Shown: positions 7,274-14,146 of the stretch, piece after piece
How the letters are laid out: the number at the start of each line of letters is the position of its first letter
How positions within the stretch are numbered: the stretch's first letter is position 1
Origin: Candidatus Hodarchaeota archaeon
GTDB taxonomy: Archaea > Asgardarchaeota > Heimdallarchaeia > Hodarchaeales > Hodarchaeaceae
NCBI GenBank assembly: GCA_030589605.1
Contig: JAUUVJ010000043.1
Span: 1-14,320, forward strand
DNA: 14,320 nucleotides
Direction of reading: 5' to 3'
Position numbers and translations under genes: made by a program
Notes under the pieces: model-generated
Told to the model about the DNA's origin: nothing
Database searches by the model: none
Seen by the model: only the letters and a program-made list of their open reading frames with translations

Positions 7274-7297
7274 CTAATACATCAATTTATGTATTAG
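7274..7297. repeat. Perfect 9-bp inverted repeat
   Basis: CTAATACAT (7274-7282) and ATGTATTAG (7289-7297) are perfect inverse copies separated by six bases. No T-run follows on either strand, so a terminator is unlikely. It could be a regulator-binding palindrome between the two divergent genes, or chance in AT-rich DNA. Confidence 0.5.
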
Positions 7298-7455
7298 TAG
7301 TACTTTAACTGTTCTTGTGAAGGATTTCCTTGTGAATTTATAATGATTTTTTTACATCTATGTTTCCTTAATTGGTTTCTTGATCATTATTCTTGAGATA
7401 TTTCAAAAGAAAACATAATTTCTACTTCAAGTTTAAAGATAGAAGTGCTAATATC

Positions 7456-7467
7456 TTAAATATAAAA
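7456..7467 (+). promoter_or_regulatory. Likely TATA box for EF2
   Basis: TTAAATATAAAA lies about 120 bases before the preferred EF2 start. Initiation about 25 bases downstream would fall near 7485-7490, at the left arm of the 7486-7506 palindrome, and give a leader of about 100 bases. A second AT-rich tract (7534-7541, TTAATAAA) could serve as a closer promoter. Confidence 0.35.
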
Positions 7468-7485
7468 TCATGCTATTGACGATAT

Positions 7486-7506
7486 AATCAACTATATCAG
7501 TTGATT
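7486..7506. repeat. Perfect 8-bp palindrome at the predicted EF2 transcription start
   Basis: AATCAACT (7486-7493) and AGTTGATT (7499-7506) are exact inverse copies with a five-base spacer. A further AATCAA half-site follows at 7515-7520, in the orientation of the first arm. The spacing is suited to a dimeric repressor or to a small RNA hairpin at the 5' end of the EF2 message. Confidence 0.5.
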
Positions 7507-7587
7507 CTAACATCAATCAATAAATAAAGCGTCGTTAATAAATGATATTACAAACTTTTTAATTTAATGCTTATGGAGCAGAATTCA

Positions 7588-10023
7588 ATGCCGAAATTCA
7601 CAGTAGAAGAAGCACAAAAATTACTCTATGATCGAGATCATGTTCGCAACTTAGGCGTGATTGCTCATATAGATCATGGCAAATCTACACTAACTGATTC
7701 TCTTCTTGCAGCGTGTGGTTTGTTAGCTGAGAAAGTTGCTGGTGAGGCCAGAGCTACAGATACCCGAGACGATGAACAAGAACGGGGAATTACTATTAAA
7801 ACAACTGGTATCTCTTTGGTTCATGAATATAAAGAGACAACCTATTTAGTTAATTTGCAAGATACACCAGGCCACGTTGATTTTTCTGGTGAGGTTACTT
7901 CTGCATTAAGGGTGGTCGATGGTGCCTTAATTGTTGTTGACGCCGTTGAAGGTGTAATGGTTCAAACAGAAGTTGTTACCCAACAAGCGTTAGCTGAACG
8001 TGTCCGTCCTGTCTTAATAATCAATAAAGTTGATCGCTTAATAACAGAAATGCGAATGGCCCCTGATAATGCTTACGAACAGTTCAAAAAGATAATTAAA
8101 GATTTCAACACACTTATTGAAACTTATGCACCCCCAGAATATAAGAAAATTTGGCGAGTTGACCCTCGTCAAGGAACTGTCGCATTTGGGTCAGCCATTC
8201 ATCGATTTGGTTTGACAATTCCAGCTCTTGCAGAAATTTGGCATGAAAAAACTGGAAAACCTATTGATGATCTTATTAAGAGTCTCTGGAGGAAAGAGAA
8301 TTTTGTTGCTGGAGTTCTTAAACCTGCTTATGAAATTTATCAAAAAGCAGAGGAAAATGATATTGAATCACTCAAAAAAGTTGGCAATCAGCTTGGATTA
8401 CATATTGATGAACATGTCTGGTTAGAACCCCCAAAAAGAATCGCTAAAGCTCTCTTAGAGCAATGGCTTCCAGTAGAAAAAGCTGTTTTAGATATGGTTG
8501 TTCAATTTTGCCCTTCACCAATTGAGGCTCAAAAGTACAGGTTTAAAAGCTTTTGGGAAGGAGATTTTGAAACACCTGAAGGTAAAGGATTATTATCATG
8601 CAATGCTGATGGTCCAGTAATGATAACTATCTCTAAAATGATACCAGGGAGAGCTAAACGGATTATTGCTATGGGAAGAATCTTTTCTGGAACTGTCAAA
8701 GCAGGTCAAAAAATCACTGCTCTTCTTCCAGGTTATAAACCTGGAAGTAAAGAACGAACATTCACAACTAACATCCAACAAGTATCAATGCTTATGGGAG
8801 CTAAACCTGAAAAAGTTGACTCTATTCCTGCAGGAAATGTCGTAGCCTTGCAAGGGCTTCGTGGAGCTACAGCAAGTAGCACAATAACGAGTTTAGATAC
8901 AACAATGCCTTTTAGTGCATTATCTTATGCGGTTGAACCAGTTGTCACGATTGCTATCGAAGCCAAATCCCCCAGTGAATTACCCAAACTAGCAGAAGGA
9001 CTTCAGCTAATGGAGTTAGTAGATCCATCTCTTTTAACAAAAGTAAACGAAGAAACTGGAGAATTTCTTCTCTCAGGCACAGGTGAATTACACTTAGAAA
9101 TTGCTGTTAAAGATCTACAAGATTTACAAAAGATCCAAGTAACCCAAAGTGAACCGATTGTTGTTTTTCGTGAATCTGTTAAAACTGAATCATATACTAC
9201 AGCCTTAGCAAAATCACCGAATAAACACAATCGTTTATGGGTTCGTGCAGCTCCACTGGAACCAGATGTAATAAAATTGATAGAAAAACGTCGAATTGGA
9301 CAATATACAGATCGTAAAGAAATGGGTCAAATCTTGAGAGATGAAGCAGGATGGGACGTTAAAATTGGACGGAAAGTATGGGGAATGGGACCAGCAGAAA
9401 CTGATCCTAACTTTTACATCGACGCGACAAAAGGAGTACAATATTTACGAGAAGTTAAAGATTATATTATCCAAGGATTTAGATGGGCTGGAAAAGAAGG
9501 ACCTCTTTGTGGTGAACCGTTTTTCGGTATCAAATTTCTGCTAGAAGATGTAAAACTTCACGAGGATCCTGTCCATCGAGGTGCAGGACAAACAATGCCA
9601 GTCTCACGAAGAGCTTGTTTTGGTGCTGTGTTATTGGCTGAACCAATGTTGATGGAACCTATCTATAAGGTACAAGTTCAAGTTCCTGAGCAATATCTTG
9701 GTAATGTATACAAAGTATTGACAAAACGTCGAGGAAAGGTTATTGACACCCAGAAACGGGAAGGTACACCATTAAATGTCATTACCGCCGAAGTTCCTGT
9801 AACAGAATCATTTGGAATAACAACAGATTTAAGATCAGAGACTTCAGGCTTTGCATTTAGTCAAATGGTATTTTCCCGCTGGGAAAAAGTTCCTGGGAAT
9901 CCAATGAAAACTGAAGAAGAAGGTGGTGGACTTGCAAGGAAATTTGTATTAGCCACTAGAAAACGAAAGGGATTCCACAACCCACTACCCCCAAAAGCTG
10001 AAGACTACTATGATAAACTGTAA
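7588..10023 (+). CDS. fusA/aef2: Translation elongation factor 2, eukaryote-like
   Basis: This translational GTPase moves tRNAs and mRNA through the ribosome. From ATG 7588 the protein has 811 residues, between the usual archaeal size (about 730) and eEF2 (about 858). G-domain motifs are AHIDHGKST (26-34), DTPGH (92-96) and NKVD (146-149). TDTRDDEQERG follows the position of the eEF2-kinase threonine. SGTGELHLE, SPNKHNRLW, WDVKIGRKVWGMGP and TKGVQYLREVKD closely follow eEF2. His663, in DPVHRGAGQ, is the diphthamide position; one glycine of the eukaryotic HRGGGQ is alanine. The C-terminus (ATRKRKG...DKL) is also eEF2-like. The open frame begins at 7567, but ATG 7588 has GGAG (7575-7578) upstream and makes the N-terminus align with eEF2 without a gap. 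Confidence 0.97.
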   Translation: MPKFTVEEAQKLLYDRDHVRNLGVIAHIDHGKSTLTDSLLAACGLLAEKVAGEARATDTRDDEQERGITIKTTGISLVHEYKETTYLVNLQDTPGHVDFSGEVTSALRVVDGALIVVDAVEGVMVQTEVVTQQALAERVRPVLIINKVDRLITEMRMAPDNAYEQFKKIIKDFNTLIETYAPPEYKKIWRVDPRQGTVAFGSAIHRFGLTIPALAEIWHEKTGKPIDDLIKSLWRKENFVAGVLKPAYEIYQKAEENDIESLKKVGNQLGLHIDEHVWLEPPKRIAKALLEQWLPVEKAVLDMVVQFCPSPIEAQKYRFKSFWEGDFETPEGKGLLSCNADGPVMITISKMIPGRAKRIIAMGRIFSGTVKAGQKITALLPGYKPGSKERTFTTNIQQVSMLMGAKPEKVDSIPAGNVVALQGLRGATASSTITSLDTTMPFSALSYAVEPVVTIAIEAKSPSELPKLAEGLQLMELVDPSLLTKVNEETGEFLLSGTGELHLEIAVKDLQDLQKIQVTQSEPIVVFRESVKTESYTTALAKSPNKHNRLWVRAAPLEPDVIKLIEKRRIGQYTDRKEMGQILRDEAGWDVKIGRKVWGMGPAETDPNFYIDATKGVQYLREVKDYIIQGFRWAGKEGPLCGEPFFGIKFLLEDVKLHEDPVHRGAGQTMPVSRRACFGAVLLAEPMLMEPIYKVQVQVPEQYLGNVYKVLTKRRGKVIDTQKREGTPLNVITAEVPVTESFGITTDLRSETSGFAFSQMVFSRWEKVPGNPMKTEEEGGGLARKFVLATRKRKGFHNPLPPKAEDYYDKL

Positions 10024-10031
10024 AACAAATT

Positions 10032-10077
10032 ATTGAGGATAATAAAGAGAATAAATCCTCAATTCAATTTCTTTTTT
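10032..10077 (+). terminator. Hairpin plus T-run terminator of EF2
   Basis: ATTGAGGAT (10032-10040) and ATCCTCAAT (10055-10063) form a perfect nine-base-pair stem with a 14-base loop, starting eight bases after the EF2 stop. A T-rich tract (TTTCTTTTTT, 10068-10077) follows. This is a good fit for transcription termination before the convergent tRNA gene. Confidence 0.65.
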
Positions 10078-10100
10078 CAATAAGAATAAGAAGTAGAAAG

Positions 10101-10175
10101 CGGATCCGGAGGGATTTGAACCCACGACATTCTGCTCCGAAGGCAGACGCTCTATCCATGCTGAGCCACGGATCC
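10101..10175 (-). tRNA. tRNA-Arg (anticodon UCG)
   Basis: On the minus strand a full cloverleaf folds: acceptor GGATCCG/CGGATCC (seven pairs), D arm GCTC/GAGC with a ten-base loop containing GG, anticodon arm TCTGC/GCAGA around the loop CTTCGGA (anticodon TCG), a five-base variable loop, and a T loop TTCAAAT. The discriminator is G73, acceptable for arginine; CCA is not encoded and there is no intron. The anticodon would read CGA and, by wobble, other CGN codons. The T stem (GTGGG with CCCTC) has one T-T mismatch at 50-64. The gene converges on EF2. Confidence 0.95.
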
Positions 10176-10210
10176 AAGACATATCTATAGCTGTTTTTTA
10201 CTACGTTTTA

Positions 10211-10236
10211 GCCCGATATTAAAGCCCGATATTAAA
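10211..10236. repeat. Tandem duplication of a 13-bp unit
   Basis: GCCCGATATTAAA occurs twice head to tail with no spacer (10211-10223 and 10224-10236). It lies 36 bases upstream of the tRNA-Arg gene as transcribed. It may be a recent slippage duplication or a repeated promoter element; nothing else in the window resembles it. Confidence 0.85.
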
Positions 10237-10251
10237 GTTAAAGAAATAACC

Positions 10252-10265
10252 TTTATATATATATA
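10252..10265. promoter_or_regulatory. Strong TATA-like tract, orientation uncertain
   Basis: A TTTATATATATATA tract is preceded on the plus strand by AAGAAATAAC, which resembles an archaeal BRE-TATA promoter, yet no plus-strand gene follows. Read on the minus strand it could drive tRNA-Arg with a leader of about 50 bases. Confidence 0.4.
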
Positions 10266-10471
10266 GTTGTAAGTTGTAGATAATGTTCAAGGGATTTCAG
10301 TGGAATTATTATAACCTGGATATCCAAACATCTCTAAATTAATTTCATCATTGATTATCAACTTTTCGATAATAGGCTCGCACTGACTACTTTTAGGGCA
10401 TGCTTATCTCGATTAATGTATCACTAAAAAGATAAATTTAGATTCCCATTAGTAAAAGAAAGATGACATTA

Positions 10472-10747
10472 TTAACGTTTCTTTCTATCGTTTTGAGAGC
10501 GAATTTTGACATGATGTCGATGTATTGCACAGGAAACACAATAGTACCTGACATAAGGCATACGAGCAATGTGAGTTCCTTGTTGTCTTAATTCTTTACC
10601 AATAGCGTAATCAACAAGCGTTTTATAACTAGTTTTTCGTTTTGCTTTATCTCTTGGGACTAATCTCCCACATGAAGAACACTGAACTTTTCCTAGGCTT
10701 CCTTTTCCACCTTTAGATCTACCACCGGATTTTCTTTTCTTTCCCAA
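10472..10747 (-). CDS. rps26e: Small-subunit ribosomal protein eS26
   Basis: From a TTG start the product is 91 residues and reads GKKRKSGGRSKGG at the N-terminus, as archaeal and eukaryotic eS26 do. Zinc ligands are Cys23/Cys26 (CSSC) and Cys70/Cys73 (CVSC), followed by the family signature YYCVSCAIH and a basic tail. eS26 binds near the mRNA exit channel of the small subunit and among archaea is known mainly from TACK and Asgard groups. The open frame extends to GTG at 10756, but that GTG is part of an AAAGGTGA Shine-Dalgarno site (10753-10760) five bases before TTG 10747, and the TTG start restores the usual N-terminus. The gene lies 100 bases downstream of a membrane-protein gene on the same strand. 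Confidence 0.95.
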   Translation of the reverse strand: MGKKRKSGGRSKGGKGSLGKVQCSSCGRLVPRDKAKRKTSYKTLVDYAIGKELRQQGTHIARMPYVRYYCVSCAIHRHHVKIRSQNDRKKR

Positions 10748-10752
10748 AAAAT

Positions 10753-10760
10753 TCACCTTT
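10753..10760 (-). promoter_or_regulatory. Shine-Dalgarno site deciding the eS26 start
   Basis: Minus-strand AAAGGTGA is an excellent match to the archaeal 16S tail and sits five bases before TTG 10747. The upstream in-frame GTG lies inside this site, so it is unlikely to be the start. Confidence 0.7.
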
Positions 10761-10847
10761 AATTATATAAAATATTATCTTTACTTTTTTGATTCGACAT
10801 TTAACGCCTAATTTCAGGCATTCAGCCTTAGTTTTTATGTTTCCCGT

Positions 10848-11501
10848 TTAAATCTCTGGTATCTCTGTTGACTTCTTAGTTATAAAAATCGCTAAATTCT
10901 CTATATTTAACCGAAGGGACTTTGTTTGATGAAAATAGGGAGCTATTTGTTGAAAATTCTGTTCTAGATATTTAAAAGCACTGTCTCTAGCTTGTTCGAC
11001 TCCTAATCGGTATTCATCTGAATAACGTTTTGTATTTGTTAAGAGTTCAAATACTTGATCAATGAATACAGGTTTTTCATCTTTTCCTATCATTTCCTGG
11101 TAAATTAATCCATATAGACGTTCTTGATTTTCTGTTTGCATACTATTTATGAAAAAACCAGGTAAAGGTAAAACTAAGAATAATAGAATTGAAGTAAATG
11201 CTCCAAATTGTTCTTCGAACTGAAGTAGGTTTGTATTTGGAACTAAAAGGGCTCCGAGAACCACATTTACTATTGCTATAAATGAACCTTGAACATTTCC
11301 TTTTCCGACAAAAAAAAGCTTTCCTGCTAATTGATGGAGTGGATCTATATTCGAAAACCGTAAACCTTGGTAACATAAAGCACCATAGAGAAGTAGAGTC
11401 CAAGGAAAAATAGCTATTAAAAAGAATAACCCCTCTACTGAAAGAGCTATTCCAATAAAGACTAAATCTATGAAAAAAAGTAATAGAAAAAAAGAAACCA
11501 A
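10848..11501 (-). CDS. Membrane protein with cytoplasmic C-terminal domain, unknown function
   Basis: I do not recognise a family for this 217-residue protein. The N-terminal half holds four hydrophobic helices (about 2-21, 24-44, 73-90 and 99-118). The C-terminal half (about 125-217) is soluble and mainly helical, with many aromatic and charged residues. No catalytic motif is visible. The start is a TTG at 11501 with an AAAGGA stretch about ten bases upstream; no better start exists, because the first helix begins at once. The gene lies 33 bases after the Roadblock gene on the same strand, so the two are probably co-transcribed. The soluble half might be a docking surface for the Roadblock protein, but that is only inference from position. 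Confidence 0.75.
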   Translation of the reverse strand: MVSFFLLLFFIDLVFIGIALSVEGLFFLIAIFPWTLLLYGALCYQGLRFSNIDPLHQLAGKLFFVGKGNVQGSFIAIVNVVLGALLVPNTNLLQFEEQFGAFTSILLFLVLPLPGFFINSMQTENQERLYGLIYQEMIGKDEKPVFIDQVFELLTNTKRYSDEYRLGVEQARDSAFKYLEQNFQQIAPYFHQTKSLRLNIENLAIFITKKSTEIPEI

Positions 11502-11534
11502 CTAGAATATTTCCTTTATTATTATATAATAAGT

Positions 11535-11969
11535 TTAGCTCAATAGATCTTTAAGCTCGGAAACAAGACTAGAAATGTCTTTTTCTTCTTCCTTGAAGAT
11601 TTCAGGGATCTTATGACTGTAGCGGCGTAGGACTCTAATTGCTAATCCGAGGGAATGGGCTTCATTAGATGCACCTATTAATATAAAATCTTCTGCTGAG
11701 CTTAAAACAGTATACCCTTTTTCACCACGTACTAATACTTCCCAGAGCTGCCCATGATCCATACGATCTACTACCATCCCACCTGTAGAAAGAACCGCTG
11801 CAGATAAAGCAGAGAATAAATCAGGGTCAGCATCCTTTTCTGAGAAAAACGCAACACTCATTCCTGTTCGAGTAACCAGTGCTAGCGCCTCAAGATCTGC
11901 ATACCGGACAATTTCTTGTAATAACTTAATTAATTTCTTCTTTTGTTCAACTGTAAGAGCGAAAGCCAT
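11535..11969 (-). CDS. Roadblock/LC7-domain protein
   Basis: The 144-residue protein is essentially one Roadblock/LC7 (longin-like) domain. It has an N-terminal helix (7-23), the strand-turn ALALVTRTGMSVAFF (28-42), a central helix (DLFSALSAAVLSTGGMVVDRM, from 50), the strand pair LWEVLVRGEKGYTVLSSA (75-92), FILIGASNE, and a C-terminal helix. The last 25 residues are an acidic helical extension. Roadblock proteins dimerise and act as scaffolds or regulators of small GTPases (MglB-MglA, Ragulator-Rag); Asgard genomes are rich in both. No Ras-like GTPase is in this window. An AAGGTGA site (11974-11980) four bases before the ATG fixes the start. A TATA-like GTTTATTATTG (12005-12015, minus) lies upstream. 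Confidence 0.88.
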   Translation of the reverse strand: MAFALTVEQKKKLIKLLQEIVRYADLEALALVTRTGMSVAFFSEKDADPDLFSALSAAVLSTGGMVVDRMDHGQLWEVLVRGEKGYTVLSSAEDFILIGASNEAHSLGLAIRVLRRYSHKIPEIFKEEEKDISSLVSELKDLLS

Positions 11970-12004
11970 TATTTCACCTTCAAAGAAGCCTTCTCATTAG
12001 AATA

Positions 12005-12015
12005 CAATAATAAAC
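12005..12015 (-). promoter_or_regulatory. Possible TATA box for the Roadblock gene
   Basis: Minus-strand GTTTATTATTG is about 36-46 bases before the Roadblock ATG; a start site about 25 bases downstream would leave a leader of about 15-20 bases containing the AAGGTGA site. It lies in the 242-base divergent spacer shared with the PfkB-family gene. Confidence 0.35.
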
Positions 12016-12085
12016 AATCATTATACCAATAATGGAATGATTATCAATTATGAAAACTAACATTTATTCTTATTATTAATGTTTT

Positions 12086-12106
12086 CAAATTCTCTTTTTG
12101 AATTTG
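12086..12106. repeat. 7-bp inverted repeat in the divergent Roadblock/PfkB spacer
   Basis: CAAATTC (12086-12092) and GAATTTG (12100-12106) are perfect inverse copies with a seven-base spacer, and a further TTCAAAT half-site follows at 12111-12117. The location between divergent genes fits an operator, but the base composition makes chance plausible. Confidence 0.35.
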
Positions 12107-12211
12107 TGTATTCAAATTTTGATGAAATTTTCTTTATGTTTCTGTATATTACACTGTATTGAAATAGTTTATTGGGATGTCTGAAAACGATATCAAATCT
12201 AAAACTTTGGG

Positions 12212-13210
12212 TTGAACTTATTGAAAAAGTCAATAATTCCGATAATCTTAGGTCAAATAGTTCTGGACACCATTATAAAAACCAATACCGAAGATCAAAG
12301 AATAAAAAGCTATGAAATCAAGAATAATGACACAACTGTTGGAGGCCCCCCATTCTTTTCAGGCGTTGTTGGTTTTTTTCTATCCCAACTGTTTTCTTGG
12401 ATGGAACTTCCATTGATTTACGCTTATACTTCCTCAAAGGCAAATTCGTTTTTAGAGGAAAATTCAATTGTGGGATCGTTAACAAATAACCTCAAAATGC
12501 GGTCTACCTGTCCCCATTTTCAGCTAATTTACAATCCTAATGAAAAAGAGAGAACCTTGTTTTTAGAAAACCCTCCGTTGAAATTTGATCCTAATGATTT
12601 CGATTGGAAATCTGACAGCTTTCCAGTAGCAATAGTAGGATCAGTTTTTCATGAATTTAATGACTACAATATATTTTCTTTTCTGCGGAAAAACTCTTCA
12701 TATATAGCATTTGATCCCCAAGGCTGTTTTCGTCAGCTATCACAAGGAGGGAAAATAAAATTAGGTGAATGGATGGATTCTAAAATCCTAGAACTAATTG
12801 ATTGTTTGAAACTTTCAGAAATCGAAGCTAGATACCTAAATTTAGGGAATAATAATAATACGATCATAAATAACCTTCTAGATACTTCTATCTCAACCGT
12901 ACTTCTCACTCAAGGTGAAAAAGGAGCAATTCTTGGTGTTTCAGATAGCGAAAAAATGAAAAAAACTATGTATAATATTCCGGGATACACCAGTAATGTT
13001 GTAGACGAAACTGGAGCAGGTGATGTATTTCTTTTTTCTTTTGCAACCCATTTTTGTGCTCATAGCAATGTATTAGATGCAGTGGCGTTTTCAACGAGCA
13101 TTGCGTCTTTGTTGATAGAACAAAATAGGTTTTCATGGCATTTTACTGAAAAGATGATCAAAGATAGACAACAAATAATCAGGTCACAAATTAAACAAAT
13201 ACACACATAA
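12212..13210 (+). CDS. PfkB/ribokinase-family sugar kinase-like protein
   Basis: The 332-residue protein has the PfkB fold. It has an N-terminal strand (IPIILGQIVLDT, 9-20), the GGPPFFSG substrate-site motif (44-51), a long variable middle, LLTQGEKGAILG (231-242), and the ATP/anion-hole signature DETGAGDVF (265-273), where Asp271 is the catalytic base. The usual signature is D-T/S-T-GAGD; Glu266 is a mild departure. Members phosphorylate sugars or nucleosides; the substrate cannot be told from sequence. The start appears to be TTG 12212, or TTG 12221, with only a weak ribosome site. A 12-codon ATG frame (12177-12215) ends on the TTG. The gene is divergent from the Roadblock gene and convergent with the KaiC-like gene. 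Confidence 0.82.
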   Translation: MNLLKKSIIPIILGQIVLDTIIKTNTEDQRIKSYEIKNNDTTVGGPPFFSGVVGFFLSQLFSWMELPLIYAYTSSKANSFLEENSIVGSLTNNLKMRSTCPHFQLIYNPNEKERTLFLENPPLKFDPNDFDWKSDSFPVAIVGSVFHEFNDYNIFSFLRKNSSYIAFDPQGCFRQLSQGGKIKLGEWMDSKILELIDCLKLSEIEARYLNLGNNNNTIINNLLDTSISTVLLTQGEKGAILGVSDSEKMKKTMYNIPGYTSNVVDETGAGDVFLFSFATHFCAHSNVLDAVAFSTSIASLLIEQNRFSWHFTEKMIKDRQQIIRSQIKQIHT

Positions 13211-13236
13211 TTTAGGTATATTTCCTATCCTAAATT
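13209..13236. terminator. Hairpin between convergent genes
   Basis: AATTTAGG (13209-13216) and CCTAAATT (13229-13236) are perfect inverse copies with a 12-base loop, beginning within the stop codon of the PfkB-family gene. No strong T-run follows, so a terminator role is possible but not certain. Confidence 0.4.
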
Positions 13237-13282
13237 CTTGGGATCAAAATTCGTTGTTTAAGTTTTGAGATAAGAATACAGA

Positions 13283-14014
13283 TTATTGTATTTTCGATAA
13301 TGTTATCGGTCTAATGCCAGATTTCCCATACTCAATTGGAAACGCTCTAGAATCGACTCCAGGTAATTTTTTAATTCCTAACACCCTTTCATAAAGCCTA
13401 GTTTCTGTATTTAGTGTCATGGCGAAATCTAATACAACATCACAATAATGAGAAAATAAGTTCTCAATTTCTATTCCATGAACTCCTTTTATCATTGTTA
13501 GAAAATGCCAACCCCCCGTTCCTTTAATTTCTGCTGAATATTCATTTATAAATCGTAAGACAGATTTTGTACTAGATTGAATGAGCATAAATGTTAAAGT
13601 GTTTACACAGGTATCAAAAGTTGAAATAGATGGATCATCTCTGTATTCTGCTATTTCCCGGAATAATTCATGTGAAACAACATTCACAGCATCTGAGTCC
13701 CATTTCAACATTTTTGACTGTCTTTGTTTTGCTGTTGGACTTAAATCGTTGAATTGCCATTTTAAATCTTTCAGATCCCATCCAAATCTAATAAAATCTT
13801 TTTTAATTTCACTTTCAGGTTTATCTAGACTAGTATATATTGCAGGGATTCCTTTTTTTGCTCTCCTTACTAATAATTGGTGCATAAATGTGATGAAACC
13901 CGATCCTGGATCTCCAATGATTAAAATAAGCGCATCAGATGGAAATCCAACAACCAATTCGTCAATTTGTGGTAGCCCCGTTGGAATTAACTCATCTAAT
14001 GCCCTTCTACTCAT
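13283..14014 (-). CDS. KaiC/RadA-like ATPase-fold protein with degenerate Walker A
   Basis: From ATG 14014 the product has 243 residues and the layout of a single-domain KaiC/Rad55-like RecA-fold protein. It opens with IPTGLPQIDELVVGFP (10-25), then the P-loop position GDPGSGFITF (34-43), TSLDKPESEI (61-70), a Walker B-like STFDT (131-135, Asp134), and the KaiC-type end RVLGIKKLPGV...FPIEYGKSGI (210-234). The invariant Walker A lysine is Phe40, and the following Thr/Ser is Ile41, so ATP hydrolysis is unlikely. The open frame begins at 14092, but the conserved TTCAGGATGAGT context, repeated at the fragment upstream, supports 14014. Neighbours give no pathway. It may be a regulatory pseudo-ATPase; the fold call is good, the role unknown. 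Confidence 0.82.
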   Translation of the reverse strand: MSRRALDELIPTGLPQIDELVVGFPSDALILIIGDPGSGFITFMHQLLVRRAKKGIPAIYTSLDKPESEIKKDFIRFGWDLKDLKWQFNDLSPTAKQRQSKMLKWDSDAVNVVSHELFREIAEYRDDPSISTFDTCVNTLTFMLIQSSTKSVLRFINEYSAEIKGTGGWHFLTMIKGVHGIEIENLFSHYCDVVLDFAMTLNTETRLYERVLGIKKLPGVDSRAFPIEYGKSGIRPITLSKIQ

Positions 14015-14146
14015 CCTGAAACATCCTTGTAGATTTTTTTGTTTAATAATAACAATCTTTACAAAAGAATGACTATCTAAAAAAGATTTCATTTCAATAT
14101 AACTCCATCCTCAGTGGAATCTTTTGTATTTTGGCCCGTTTTTTTA

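Larger units (their letters stand above)
7201..7566. other. 366-base gene-free stretch upstream of EF2
   Basis: No credible coding frame or tRNA is seen here. The stretch is very AT-rich. It holds two perfect inverted repeats (7274-7297 and 7486-7506), listed separately, and a TATA-like tract (7456-7467) suited to the EF2 gene. The left edge probably contains the promoter of the small hypothetical gene on the minus strand. Confidence 0.6.
10176..10471. other. Gene-poor spacer between tRNA-Arg and eS26
   Basis: No coding frame of note is seen over these 296 bases. They contain a 13-bp tandem repeat and a strong TATA-like tract (both listed separately). A weak six-bp hairpin (ATTATC/GATAAT, 10354-10373) is also present. 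The right end carries the T-rich downstream region of eS26 on the minus strand. Confidence 0.6.

Noticed and set aside
10297..10350. Possible C/D box small RNA on the minus strand (ATGATGA and CTGA about 45 bases apart).
   Set aside because: No convincing D'/C' boxes and no terminal stem bringing the C and D boxes together; the motifs are short enough to occur by chance.
13581..14072. Long plus-strand open frame (163 codons) opposite the KaiC-like gene.
   Set aside because: It mirrors the minus-strand gene and has no recognisable family, and the minus-strand frame has clear RecA-fold motifs.
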